Origin: CCMP332 sp040218795
GTDB taxonomy: Bacteria > Bacteroidota > Bacteroidia > Cytophagales > CCMP332
Length of the DNA stretch: 64,000 nt
Assembly: GCA_040218795.1 (NCBI GenBank)
Contig: JAVJQT010000008.1
Coordinates: 186,001 to 250,000 of the forward strand
Reading direction: 5' to 3'
Positions 34,075 to 42,295 of this stretch are shown here, piece by piece. A program made the translations under genes and the position numbers. Positions within the stretch are counted from its first letter, which is position 1. Each line of letters starts with the position of its first letter. The notes beneath the pieces were generated by a model. That model did no database searches, was not told where the DNA came from, and was given only the letters and a program-made list of their open reading frames with translations.

Positions 34075-35723
34075 GAACGATTTTAGTGTTTTTTGCCGCT
34101 GTATTTTTATTGGCTTGTTCCGGCGAAAAAAAAGAAACTACCGAAAAGCCGGCCATTCAATATACACCTTCAAAAAATATTTCTGAACTGCTGAATGATT
34201 ATAAGGAAGTTGAGTTAAATGCAGATTTATCAAAGCTGAGTTCTGATCAGAAAAAACTTATTGCAATATTAATAGAAGCCTCAGATATAATGGATGAGCT
34301 TTTCTGGTTACAAACGTATGGCGATAAAAGTGAGCTGCTTGACAATATTTCGGATTCTGCATGCAGGGCCTATGCAGAAATTAATTATGGGCCATGGGAT
34401 CGTTTAAATGCAGACCTGTCCTTTATCAATGAAATAGGTGAAAAGCCAAAAGGGGCTAATTTTTATCCAATGGATATGTCTGAGGAAGAATTTAACGCGT
34501 TAGAAGATTCGTCCAAAACAGATCTTTATACATTAATTAAAAGAGATGAAGAAGGAGCGCTTTACACTATTCCCTATCATGAAGCATACCGGGAAAAACT
34601 AAGTCAAGCCTCTGACTTACTAAAAAAAGGAGCAGAACTTGCAGAAGATTCAGGATTAAAAAACTATTTGACTTTGAGAGCTGATGCATTGCTAAATGAT
34701 CAATATTTTGAAAGTGACATTGCCTGGATGGATATGAAATCCAACTACATCGATGTGGTAATTGGCCCGATTGAAAATTATGAAGATCAGCTTTACAATT
34801 ACAAAACAGCCTACGAAGCTTATGTGCTTGTAAAAGATGTAGAGTGGAGTAATAAACTGGCGCGATTTATTGCCTTCCTTCCAAACTTGCAAAACTCACT
34901 TCCGGTAGATCAAAAATATAAAAATGAAGCTCCGGGAACGGATTCGGATTTAAATGCTTACGATGTTGTTTACTATGCGGGCAATTGTAATTCGGGGGGC
35001 AAAACCATTGCTATAAATCTACCAAATGATGAAAAGGTACAGTTGGAAAAAGGAACCCGGAGATTACAATTAAAAAATGCAATGAGGGCAAAATTTGATG
35101 AAATAATGCTTCCAATTTCTACTATTTTAATTGACCCGGAACAACAACAAAATGTAACATTTGACGCATTTTTTGCAAATACAATGTTTCATGAAGTTGC
35201 ACATGGGCTTGGAATAAAAAATACGATTAATGATTTAGGTCCTGTAAGAAGAGCATTAAAGGAAAAAGCATCGGCTATTGAAGAAGGAAAAGCTGATATT
35301 CTCGGTGTTTATATGATATCCAAATTACATGAAATGGGCGAACTACCGGATACAGAATTGATGGATTACTATGTGACATTTATGGCCGGTATTTTCAGAT
35401 CGATTCGTTTTGGAAGCACAAGTGCTCATGGAATGGCGAACATGATTCGTTTTAATTTTTTTAATGAAATGAATGCCTTTGAAAAGGATGAAGAAAGTGG
35501 TTATTACAGAGTAAATCGCGAAAATTTTGAATCAGCGATAAATGCGCTTTCAAATAAAATTCTTGTATTACAGGGTGATGGGGATTATGAAGCAGCCAAC
35601 AATTTATTCGAACAATATGGAATTGTTGGGTCGGATCTTCAGCAAGATCTTGAAAGAGTTAATAATGCAGGTATTCCAAAAGACATAGTTTTCAAACAAG
35701 GAAAACAAATCCTCGGTCTATGA
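34071..35723 (+). CDS. M49-like (dipeptidyl-peptidase III family) zinc lipoprotein
   Basis: 550 residues. The lipobox (LLACSG) marks an envelope lipoprotein. The catalytic region has HEVAHGLG, an HExxH motif, followed about 50 residues later by EEGKADILG, the partner Glu motif of this metallopeptidase family. Classic DPP III has HExxxH; a pentapeptide HExxH form exists in some bacterial M49 proteins, and this belongs to that kind. It probably removes dipeptides from peptides outside the cytoplasm. It is coupled to the TerB-like gene and abuts the convergent TPR gene. Confidence 0.78.
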   Translation: MRTILVFFAAVFLLACSGEKKETTEKPAIQYTPSKNISELLNDYKEVELNADLSKLSSDQKKLIAILIEASDIMDELFWLQTYGDKSELLDNISDSACRAYAEINYGPWDRLNADLSFINEIGEKPKGANFYPMDMSEEEFNALEDSSKTDLYTLIKRDEEGALYTIPYHEAYREKLSQASDLLKKGAELAEDSGLKNYLTLRADALLNDQYFESDIAWMDMKSNYIDVVIGPIENYEDQLYNYKTAYEAYVLVKDVEWSNKLARFIAFLPNLQNSLPVDQKYKNEAPGTDSDLNAYDVVYYAGNCNSGGKTIAINLPNDEKVQLEKGTRRLQLKNAMRAKFDEIMLPISTILIDPEQQQNVTFDAFFANTMFHEVAHGLGIKNTINDLGPVRRALKEKASAIEEGKADILGVYMISKLHEMGELPDTELMDYYVTFMAGIFRSIRFGSTSAHGMANMIRFNFFNEMNAFEKDEESGYYRVNRENFESAINALSNKILVLQGDGDYEAANNLFEQYGIVGSDLQQDLERVNNAGIPKDIVFKQGKQILGL

Positions 35724-37547
35724 TTACTGATAATCGCCTCGTAAAGATCTAAATCGCTTTCTGGCTTCAGCATTGTAAATGCTTCCCGGAAACTGGAATA
35801 AAATTTCCTTATAGATTTCCATTGCCTCTTCTTCTCGATTAAGGTATTTCTCAAATAATTCTGCTTTAAGGAATAATGCATCATCGCCATAAATATCGTC
35901 CATGTATAAATTGAGTATATTATCCAGATTGTCAAGGGCCTCAGAAATATTGCCAATTCGAATATTTATCTGAGCCATATTCCAAAATATCTCATCGCTT
36001 AAACTGTGATTGGGGAATTCCAATAACAAGGTCTGGTAATCATAAATCGCTGCGTCAAACTTTTTTTGAAAGGTTAAAAGGTCAATTTTTGCAAATTTAA
36101 ACAGTGCTTCACCCGAGGTGTCCAAAGCGAGGTTATCCTGAATTAAAAGGCTGAGGTCCATTGCATCATTTGCTATTACTCTTGAGGTGGCTAGTTTTAA
36201 TATGTCAAGATTGCTTTGTGCTAATTCAAAATTGCCCTTGTAATAATACATTTTTGCCAATTTCAGCTTTGCCTCATGGCCAATAGCCTGGTCTTTATAT
36301 GCTTTGTCTACTTGTGAATACAATAATATGGATTCCCAGGGCTCATTTTTAAGTAAATAAATATCACCCAAACTCAACTTACAGGAGCCCACAAATGAAT
36401 AAGAGGTTCTCGGAATTTTAATCGCTTCCGAAAGAATACTAATGGCTGTATCGTGATCTTCTAGATAAAATGCATAAAGCAGTGCCATTTTTCTCATCGC
36501 CTCTGCTGTATTTCTCCTCAAGCCCAGTTCTTCAACCAGGTCGGAATATTCATTTATAAGTGTTTTAATTTGGCTAAGATCAACAGGAAAGGTGTTCTTA
36601 ACTATTTCTTCACGCGTTTCAATTAATTTTTGTTTGGCAAAGGCGTAATTGACACTTTTTGGATATTTATCAATTATATATTCATATATTTTTACTGCGG
36701 TTTCATAGTCTTTATTCTTAAAAGCGATTTGGCCGAGGTTCAGAAGTTCAGATCCCATTAAATCAAAGCGCTTATCTAAGGCGCGTGCCTGAATAAATGC
36801 CTTATCGAATTGTTTAATTTGTATATACAACCAAACCAGCATTTCGTTAAAGGCCCCCTGGTTGTCTTTTTGCATCAATCGAATAAGCTCGGTCTCCAGT
36901 TCCTGATAGTTTTCAATGCTTATAAATGATTGCAAAATGTTCTGAGCATAATTTATATTCTGAGGATTTAATTTGAGAAGATTGAGACTTTCGCGAATTA
37001 CACCTTTTTCATTGCCCGAAGACCTGTAAACCGTCAGGAGATCCTGAACATAGGCAAATTCGTTTTTTTTATTTTTCCGAGCCACCATAAAAAACTTCTC
37101 AGCCAGTTGATATTCTCTTTTTCTGAGAAGTATGTTAGAAACCACACGAAGATTGTTGTTTTTCTTAGTGTAATCATCAATAAATTGATCAAATTCCTCT
37201 TCAAATTTCTTTTGATCACCAAAATTGCGTTCCAAAAATATTTCATCAACCTGATAGTTGACATTATCAGGAAATCGCTTGGTCAGTTTTCTTAGTAATT
37301 GTCGCGCCTCCTTTTCTTCATTCAATTTTAAAAGCGATTCAAGATACTTGTCATAAACCAATGGAATATTTTTATCCGTTTTTATGAGCTCTTCAAAATA
37401 TTCAACGGCCTTGGTGTACTCGCCTTTGTTATAATATTCAATTGATAATTGAACACTATTATTTTGAGCTAATAAGGCATTGGCTAAAAGGATAAAGATT
37501 GTCATCAGACAAAATCTTTGAAATACGATGGACGCGTTTGTTAACAC
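35724..37547 (-). CDS. exported TPR-repeat protein
   Basis: 607 residues. The GTG start at 37547 supplies the only basic residue (Arg11) of a signal peptide MLTNASIVFQRFCLMTIFILLANALLAQ; an ATG at 37505 is possible but would leave a signal without positive charge. The mature protein is made of about a dozen TPR-like repeats (e.g. GEYTKAVEYFEELIKTDK, AVKIYEYIIDKYPKSV, SISEALDNLDNIL-type units) to the C-terminus. It is periplasmic or outer-membrane associated and probably scaffolds a complex. The stop is the base after the M49 stop. Confidence 0.78.
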   Translation of the reverse strand: MLTNASIVFQRFCLMTIFILLANALLAQNNSVQLSIEYYNKGEYTKAVEYFEELIKTDKNIPLVYDKYLESLLKLNEEKEARQLLRKLTKRFPDNVNYQVDEIFLERNFGDQKKFEEEFDQFIDDYTKKNNNLRVVSNILLRKREYQLAEKFFMVARKNKKNEFAYVQDLLTVYRSSGNEKGVIRESLNLLKLNPQNINYAQNILQSFISIENYQELETELIRLMQKDNQGAFNEMLVWLYIQIKQFDKAFIQARALDKRFDLMGSELLNLGQIAFKNKDYETAVKIYEYIIDKYPKSVNYAFAKQKLIETREEIVKNTFPVDLSQIKTLINEYSDLVEELGLRRNTAEAMRKMALLYAFYLEDHDTAISILSEAIKIPRTSYSFVGSCKLSLGDIYLLKNEPWESILLYSQVDKAYKDQAIGHEAKLKLAKMYYYKGNFELAQSNLDILKLATSRVIANDAMDLSLLIQDNLALDTSGEALFKFAKIDLLTFQKKFDAAIYDYQTLLLEFPNHSLSDEIFWNMAQINIRIGNISEALDNLDNILNLYMDDIYGDDALFLKAELFEKYLNREEEAMEIYKEILFQFPGSIYNAEARKRFRSLRGDYQ

Positions 37548-37911
37548 CTTAATTATTATTATTATATATTATATAAATATTGTTATTGTTATTGTACGGT
37601 GGATATGTAGATAAATTGTGAAAATTTAATTTGTTATTTATAAATGTTTTTAAACTTGATCTAACTTGTTTTTATCCACAGGGTTTTAAAATTTAAGTAT
37701 TTGAAATACAATAAGTTAAGTCTTATTAACATTGTTCTAAAAATAGGCTTGTTTGTAACTTATTTTTCCATGCAATGTTCATATCAGAAATCTAAGTTAG
37801 ACTTATTACTAAAAGCCTCTTATGATTTAAGACACTATTAGTGATTTAACGAAATTGTAATTAATAGTGTTCATAAGTGATGTTCTATTAACAAGTTTTT
37901 GCACAGTTATT
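37548..37911. other. 364-base AT-rich spacer with DnaA-box-like sites and an inverted repeat
   Basis: No gene is seen here. A perfect DnaA-box sequence TTATCCACA is at 37672-37680, with a one-mismatch reverse copy TGTAGATAA at 37606-37614 and TTATTAACA at about 37733. A run of TAT/ATT repeats fills 37551-37600. A perfect nine-base inverted repeat ACACTATTA/TAATAGTGT lies at 37832-37840 and 37862-37870. The spacer holds the promoter of the TPR gene. An origin role is possible but gene direction on both sides argues against it. Confidence 0.3.
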
Positions 37912-39501
37912 TCACTTAATTGTTAATATCTTATCCTGTACAATCCAATTTGCTTTGATTAAAATATCTTCTTTGAAAATTACAACTTTCTCAGGCTGAA
38001 TGGACTTATAATGGTCTCCTTTATCCCAAATACCATTATTATTTTCATCATGGATTAGCCTAAGTCTATACGTCCCGGGATCCAGGTAGCGGATTGAAAA
38101 AGCTCCTGGTTCTACAATAAGTTCTCTTTTGGTATTCCCTTTTAAATCTGTTACTTGTAGAATTAGGTTGTCATAATCTGATCTAACTTCACCATCGATC
38201 TGTCCAAATTTCTCTTCACGTGGTAAATTGTAAAACACTTTAAGATTTCTAATGGTGTCATTATATATTGATGTAATGTCACTTTTGATTATTTTGATTA
38301 CGGTATTTTTAGATTTTGGCTTGGGATTGATAATGAAATAGGATTGTTCATTTATTTTACCATAATCTAATTGCTCAATTATACTACTGTCTTTTTGTTC
38401 TGTGACAATAAGAGTAGAGTCAAGCTGAAAGGTATTAAGTCTCAGATTAAAACTTAGGCGGATTGTATCCGGAATAGATTCAACATCTCCATTTTTTGGT
38501 TCTATCTCAATTGAAAACTCAGGTTTTAAGGTGTCGGATAAAAAGTCATTCTTTAAATAAAGTGTTGAATCAAAATTGTATGTACTTGAATCTGTCACAC
38601 TAATATTTATGGCTAAGGAATCATTTATAAGAAATGGGTGAAATATATTCAGACCCCTTGTCTTACTTGATAAATATGAAAAAATACTATCCGCCTCTAA
38701 TTGATATTCAAAAATTCCTTTATTAAATGAAAAGGTTGTATAGTTATAATGATGTCTTGTAGATAATAATCTAAAAGGCCTTGTATCCTGAGGACTTAAA
38801 AACAGTTGATAGACCGTATCCTTATAGGACGGTAAAATACTATCGGAATACAAAGCTATTTTCTCTTTACCGATATTATAAATAAGATTGCCGTTGTCAT
38901 CCTTAATAGCATACAAGCGGAAGTACTTCTTAGGTAAATTATTAATTGTAAAATTGCCTTCCTCGTCCACACGCGATAAATATGCGGGACGGTGTTTCTG
39001 GATATCGATGGTGTCATTTAGAGGTTGTAAAACCGCGATTACATCCTTTAGTGGTTCTTGTGTAAACATATCTAAGGCCCTGCCTTTGATAAATGCGGTA
39101 TCAATGTCGGGGCCTGTAGAAAAAGCAATAACCGCATTTTGACTTGGGTTTCTCTCAGTAATATCTACTATACTGTTTCCAAAATTTAAATTATAGGTTG
39201 TGTTTTGACGAAGGGTATCTTTAAGTCTTATCGTCAATGATTTCTTTTTTGGCGTTTCTTTAATTTGAATATTATCATCTGGAGTAATTATCAATTCGTT
39301 GATTAAACCTTTTGTTTCTATTTGTTCATCAAAAAACAAGGTTATTTCATCACCCTCGAAATTTGTGCTATTATGTTCAGGAATTGACTTTAGTAAGATG
39401 GGAGGATCCAAATCTTTCTCACCACCGGTCGGAGGTTTAATGTTGGCACATGACAGTGTAAAAAATACTGACAAAAGACTTAAGTATTTGAATTTCAACA
39501 A
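37912..39501 (-). CDS. Ig-like (SbsA/Big_5) domain lipoprotein
   Basis: 529 residues. The lipoprotein signal ends LSCANIKPPTGGEKD, which is the usual start of a widely conserved Bacteroidota lipoprotein; an SbsA-type Ig-like domain follows (about 30-135, PPILLKSIPEHNSTNF..., ITLFFDEQ). The middle has a carboxypeptidase-regulatory-like region (FIKGRALDMFTQEPLKDV), and the C-terminus a prealbumin-like region (NGIWDKGDHYKSIQPEKV). Its role is unknown. It begins two bases after the mnmG stop, so both are expressed as one unit. Confidence 0.82.
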   Translation of the reverse strand: MLKFKYLSLLSVFFTLSCANIKPPTGGEKDLDPPILLKSIPEHNSTNFEGDEITLFFDEQIETKGLINELIITPDDNIQIKETPKKKSLTIRLKDTLRQNTTYNLNFGNSIVDITERNPSQNAVIAFSTGPDIDTAFIKGRALDMFTQEPLKDVIAVLQPLNDTIDIQKHRPAYLSRVDEEGNFTINNLPKKYFRLYAIKDDNGNLIYNIGKEKIALYSDSILPSYKDTVYQLFLSPQDTRPFRLLSTRHHYNYTTFSFNKGIFEYQLEADSIFSYLSSKTRGLNIFHPFLINDSLAINISVTDSSTYNFDSTLYLKNDFLSDTLKPEFSIEIEPKNGDVESIPDTIRLSFNLRLNTFQLDSTLIVTEQKDSSIIEQLDYGKINEQSYFIINPKPKSKNTVIKIIKSDITSIYNDTIRNLKVFYNLPREEKFGQIDGEVRSDYDNLILQVTDLKGNTKRELIVEPGAFSIRYLDPGTYRLRLIHDENNNGIWDKGDHYKSIQPEKVVIFKEDILIKANWIVQDKILTIK

Positions 39502-39502
39502 G

Positions 39503-41365
39503 TTATTTTTTTAAATGAACCAATAGAACAGAAATATCAGCCGGAGATACTCCGGATATTCGACTTGCGTGACCCAAAGTTTCAGGCTGCTGTTGGCTTA
39601 GTTTTTCTCTCGATTCAGCAGACATAGCAGATAGTTTTCTATAATTAAAATTATCAGGGATTCTTAAATTATCCATTTCTTTTAATTTGTCTGCCAAGGT
39701 TCTTTCCTTTTCGAGATAATGATCGTATTTGATTAGTATTTCAGATTGTTCTATGACCTCTACCGGATAAGTATTAATTAGGCGACTGACAGAATTATTT
39801 TTTTCGCCAAGACTATTTAAATCAATATTTGGTCTTTTTACAAGTTTTTCCAAATTGGTCTTTTCTTTGATTTCAGCTGAACTTAAATCTTTCAGAACCT
39901 GGTTTATTTCATCAGGACTTAATTTTGTGTTTTTAATCTCTATTAGTAATTCCTCTACCCATTTATTTTTTTCTTCAACGTTTTTCATTCTATTTTCGTC
40001 GGCGAGACCCAGCTGGTATCCAATGGGCGTAAGTCTTATATCGGCATTGTCTTGTCTTAGCAAAAGACGATATTCGGCTCGTGAGGTAAACATTCTATAG
40101 GGTTCCTCAGTCCCCTTATTAATTAAGTCATCAATTAGAACTCCCATATACGCTTCTGACCTGCTTAATGTGAAGGCTTCCTTATTATTTAATTTCAAAT
40201 GAGCATTAACACCGGCTATTAAACCTTGACAGGCCGCTTCTTCATAACCCGTAGTTCCGTTTATTTGTCCTGCAAAAAAGAGGTTTTTAATAATTTTTGT
40301 TTCTAAAGTGGATTTGAGTTGTGTCGGCTGGAAAAAATCATATTCTATGGCATAACCGGGTCTAAACATTTTTGCTTTTTCAAAACCGGGTATCATCCTG
40401 ATTGATCTAAATTGTACATCTTCCGGCAAGGAAGTTGAAAAGCCATTGACATAAACCTCTACCGTTTTCCACCCTTCCGGCTCTACAAATATTTGATGTC
40501 GATCCCGTTCTGCAAAACGATTTATTTTATCCTCAATCGATGGGCAATACCTAGGCCCTATACCTTTAATTCTTCCATTAAACATTGGGGATTTCTCAAA
40601 ACCCTCACTTAAAATTTCATGAACATCAGGGTTGGTATAGGTGATATGACAGGAGCGCTGTTCGGATAATGATTTTGTATCCGAATAGGAAAACTTTGAT
40701 GGCACCTGATCACCTTTTTGTTCTTCCATTTTGGAATAATCCAGGCTGCGGCCATCAATGCGTGGCGGAGTGCCTGTTTTCATACGTCCGGCTGAAAAGC
40801 CTAATTCCACAAGTTCTTCTGTAATACCTTTCGATGCCCTTTCTCCTGCTCGCCCCCCTCCAAATTGTTTTTCACCTATATGAATAATACCATTCAAAAA
40901 AGTGCCACTGGTTACAATAACTGTTTTAGAACGAATTTCAAGACCCATACCAGTTCTTACGCCTTTAACTTCATCTCCCTCTATAATAAACCCCGAAACC
41001 ATTTCCTGCCACATATCTATGTTAGGGTTGTTTTCTAAGGCAAGGCGCCAATGTTCGGCAAATTTCATTCTATCGTTTTGGGTGCGAGGCGACCACATGG
41101 CAGGCCCCTTTGATTTATTCAACATCCTAAACTGAATCATGGATAAATCAGAAATAATCCCGGACATTCCACCCAGGGCATCAATTTCTCGTACAATTTG
41201 TCCTTTTGCCACACCTCCCATAGCAGGGTTACAAGACATATGAGCAATGGTATTCATGTTCATTGTTATAAGCATAACCTTCGAACCCATTTTCGCTGCC
41301 GCATGCGCCGCCTCACAACCTGCGTGCCCGGCCCCTACTACAATTACATCATATTCTTGAAACAT
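39503..41365 (-). CDS. mnmG: tRNA uridine-5-carboxymethylaminomethyl modification enzyme, large subunit
   Basis: 620 residues from the ATG at 41365, which gives MFQEYDVIVVGAGHAGCEAA as in other members; an ATG five codons upstream is less likely. The FAD-binding GAGHAGCEAA, NPAMGGVAKGQIVREIDALGG, the GTFLNG and the GTGG-like TGTPPRIDG stretch and YEEAACQGLIAGVNA are visible, and the C-terminal helical domain is complete (LGHASRISGVSPADISVLL). With MnmE it makes the cmnm5 group at wobble U34. Two parS-like sites lie in its 5' leader and ybeY precedes it. In many bacteria this gene is near oriC. Confidence 0.96.
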   Translation of the reverse strand: MFQEYDVIVVGAGHAGCEAAHAAAKMGSKVMLITMNMNTIAHMSCNPAMGGVAKGQIVREIDALGGMSGIISDLSMIQFRMLNKSKGPAMWSPRTQNDRMKFAEHWRLALENNPNIDMWQEMVSGFIIEGDEVKGVRTGMGLEIRSKTVIVTSGTFLNGIIHIGEKQFGGGRAGERASKGITEELVELGFSAGRMKTGTPPRIDGRSLDYSKMEEQKGDQVPSKFSYSDTKSLSEQRSCHITYTNPDVHEILSEGFEKSPMFNGRIKGIGPRYCPSIEDKINRFAERDRHQIFVEPEGWKTVEVYVNGFSTSLPEDVQFRSIRMIPGFEKAKMFRPGYAIEYDFFQPTQLKSTLETKIIKNLFFAGQINGTTGYEEAACQGLIAGVNAHLKLNNKEAFTLSRSEAYMGVLIDDLINKGTEEPYRMFTSRAEYRLLLRQDNADIRLTPIGYQLGLADENRMKNVEEKNKWVEELLIEIKNTKLSPDEINQVLKDLSSAEIKEKTNLEKLVKRPNIDLNSLGEKNNSVSRLINTYPVEVIEQSEILIKYDHYLEKERTLADKLKEMDNLRIPDNFNYRKLSAMSAESREKLSQQQPETLGHASRISGVSPADISVLLVHLKK

Positions 41366-41382
41366 CAGATATATATTCATTA

Positions 41383-41398
41383 TGTTTCACGTGAAACA
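41383..41398. promoter_or_regulatory. parS-like ParB binding site 1
   Basis: TGTTTCACGTGAAACA is a perfect 16-base palindrome identical to the consensus parS of chromosomal ParB (Spo0J) proteins. It lies 17 bases upstream of the mnmG start, in the spacer after ybeY. Confidence 0.85.
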
Positions 41399-41416
41399 AT
41401 TCTTAACGAACAGCAT

Positions 41417-41432
41417 TGTTCCACGTGGAACG
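41417..41432. promoter_or_regulatory. parS-like ParB binding site 2
   Basis: TGTTCCACGTGGAACG contains a perfect 14-base palindrome (GTTCCACGTGGAAC) and matches parS consensus with compensating changes in both arms. Its centre is 34 bases from the first site, and it ends just before the ybeY stop codon. Confidence 0.75.
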
Positions 41433-41433
41433 C

Positions 41434-41868
41434 TTAAAAATCACGCAAAGATAAACAGCTATCCTCTTTTATCCTCATTTCTTGTTTCTCACGATTGCTG
41501 CTATCATTATAACCCAAAAGGTGTAATATACCGTGCACAAGAACTCGGTGAAACTCATTTGAAAAGGCTTTCTCTAAAGTCGCGGCATTTTCCCTAACTC
41601 TGTCAATACTAATAAAAATGTCGGCTTCAATAGGTTCAGGTGGCTCTGAAGATGGAAAAGTAATTATATCAGTATAATAATCGTGGTCTAGATAACGGCG
41701 ATTAATTTCCAATAAGTAATTGTCCGAGCAAATAATATAATTGATATTTCCGACAATGACACTTTCCTTATTCAGGACTTCCAATAACCAGGTTTTAATT
41801 CGGTTGGTGTTTTGGACTCTAAACGAACAGTCTTCGTAAAAAAAGCGAATTGGAATATTATTCGTCAA
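41434..41868 (-). CDS. ybeY: endoribonuclease YbeY
   Basis: 144 residues, the metallo-RNase that matures 16S rRNA 3' ends. The metal motif appears as HGILHLLGYND: the first two His are present, but the third ligand of the usual HGxLHLxGYDH is replaced, leaving Asp at that place; homologues of this phylum often show the same change. INRRYLDHDYYTDIITFP matches the conserved LN..yR..d.pTDVLSFP region. It overlaps the upstream HATPase gene by 11 bases and runs towards mnmG. Confidence 0.92.
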   Translation of the reverse strand: MTNNIPIRFFYEDCSFRVQNTNRIKTWLLEVLNKESVIVGNINYIICSDNYLLEINRRYLDHDYYTDIITFPSSEPPEPIEADIFISIDRVRENAATLEKAFSNEFHRVLVHGILHLLGYNDSSNREKQEMRIKEDSCLSLRDF

Positions 41869-42262
41869 AATAGAAAACCATTTCTACCTCATTTCCTTCG
41901 GTAGAGAAGTTAACTTCATCACAGAGGTGTTTCATCAAGAAAATTCCTCTGCCGCTGACCTTTTCAATATTTTCAGGGTTGGTTGGATCAGGAATGTGAT
42001 GATAATCAAATCCATGACCTTCGTCTTTTACTTTAAACTTCAAAAGACTATCATCGTAGTCCAGAGATAACACCACTTTTTTGTTTTTGTCAAGATTATT
42101 ACCGTGAACAATGGCATTATTAACAGACTCCGTTACAGAAACCATTATGTTACCATAAATGTCATCGTTAAAGTTTAGCTTCAGCTTTGCATTGTCTATG
42201 AAACTTTCAACGATTCTTATGTTATCGATAATTGATGGGAATTCGATAGACATAGAGTTCAT
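41858..42262 (-). CDS. HATPase-domain protein (RsbW/anti-sigma-like)
   Basis: 134 residues, a single GHKL ATP-binding domain with the N-box SVTESVNNAIVHGNN, the G1 box VKDEGHGFDY and the G2 box GRGIFLMKHLCDEV. Such small proteins act as serine kinases that hold anti-anti-sigma factors or sigma factors in partner-switching. No anti-anti-sigma gene is adjacent. It overlaps ybeY by 11 bases and follows DUF4175 by 33, so it belongs to this operon. Confidence 0.85.
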   Translation of the reverse strand: MNSMSIEFPSIIDNIRIVESFIDNAKLKLNFNDDIYGNIMVSVTESVNNAIVHGNNLDKNKKVVLSLDYDDSLLKFKVKDEGHGFDYHHIPDPTNPENIEKVSGRGIFLMKHLCDEVNFSTEGNEVEMVFYFDE

Positions 42263-42295
42263 TTTACACCTGTTAAATAATTTATCAATATAAAG

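Noticed and set aside
37548..37911. Calling this spacer oriC outright
   Set aside because: Only one perfect DnaA box, no dnaA gene in the window, and gene directions on both sides point towards it. It is kept only as a finding to test.
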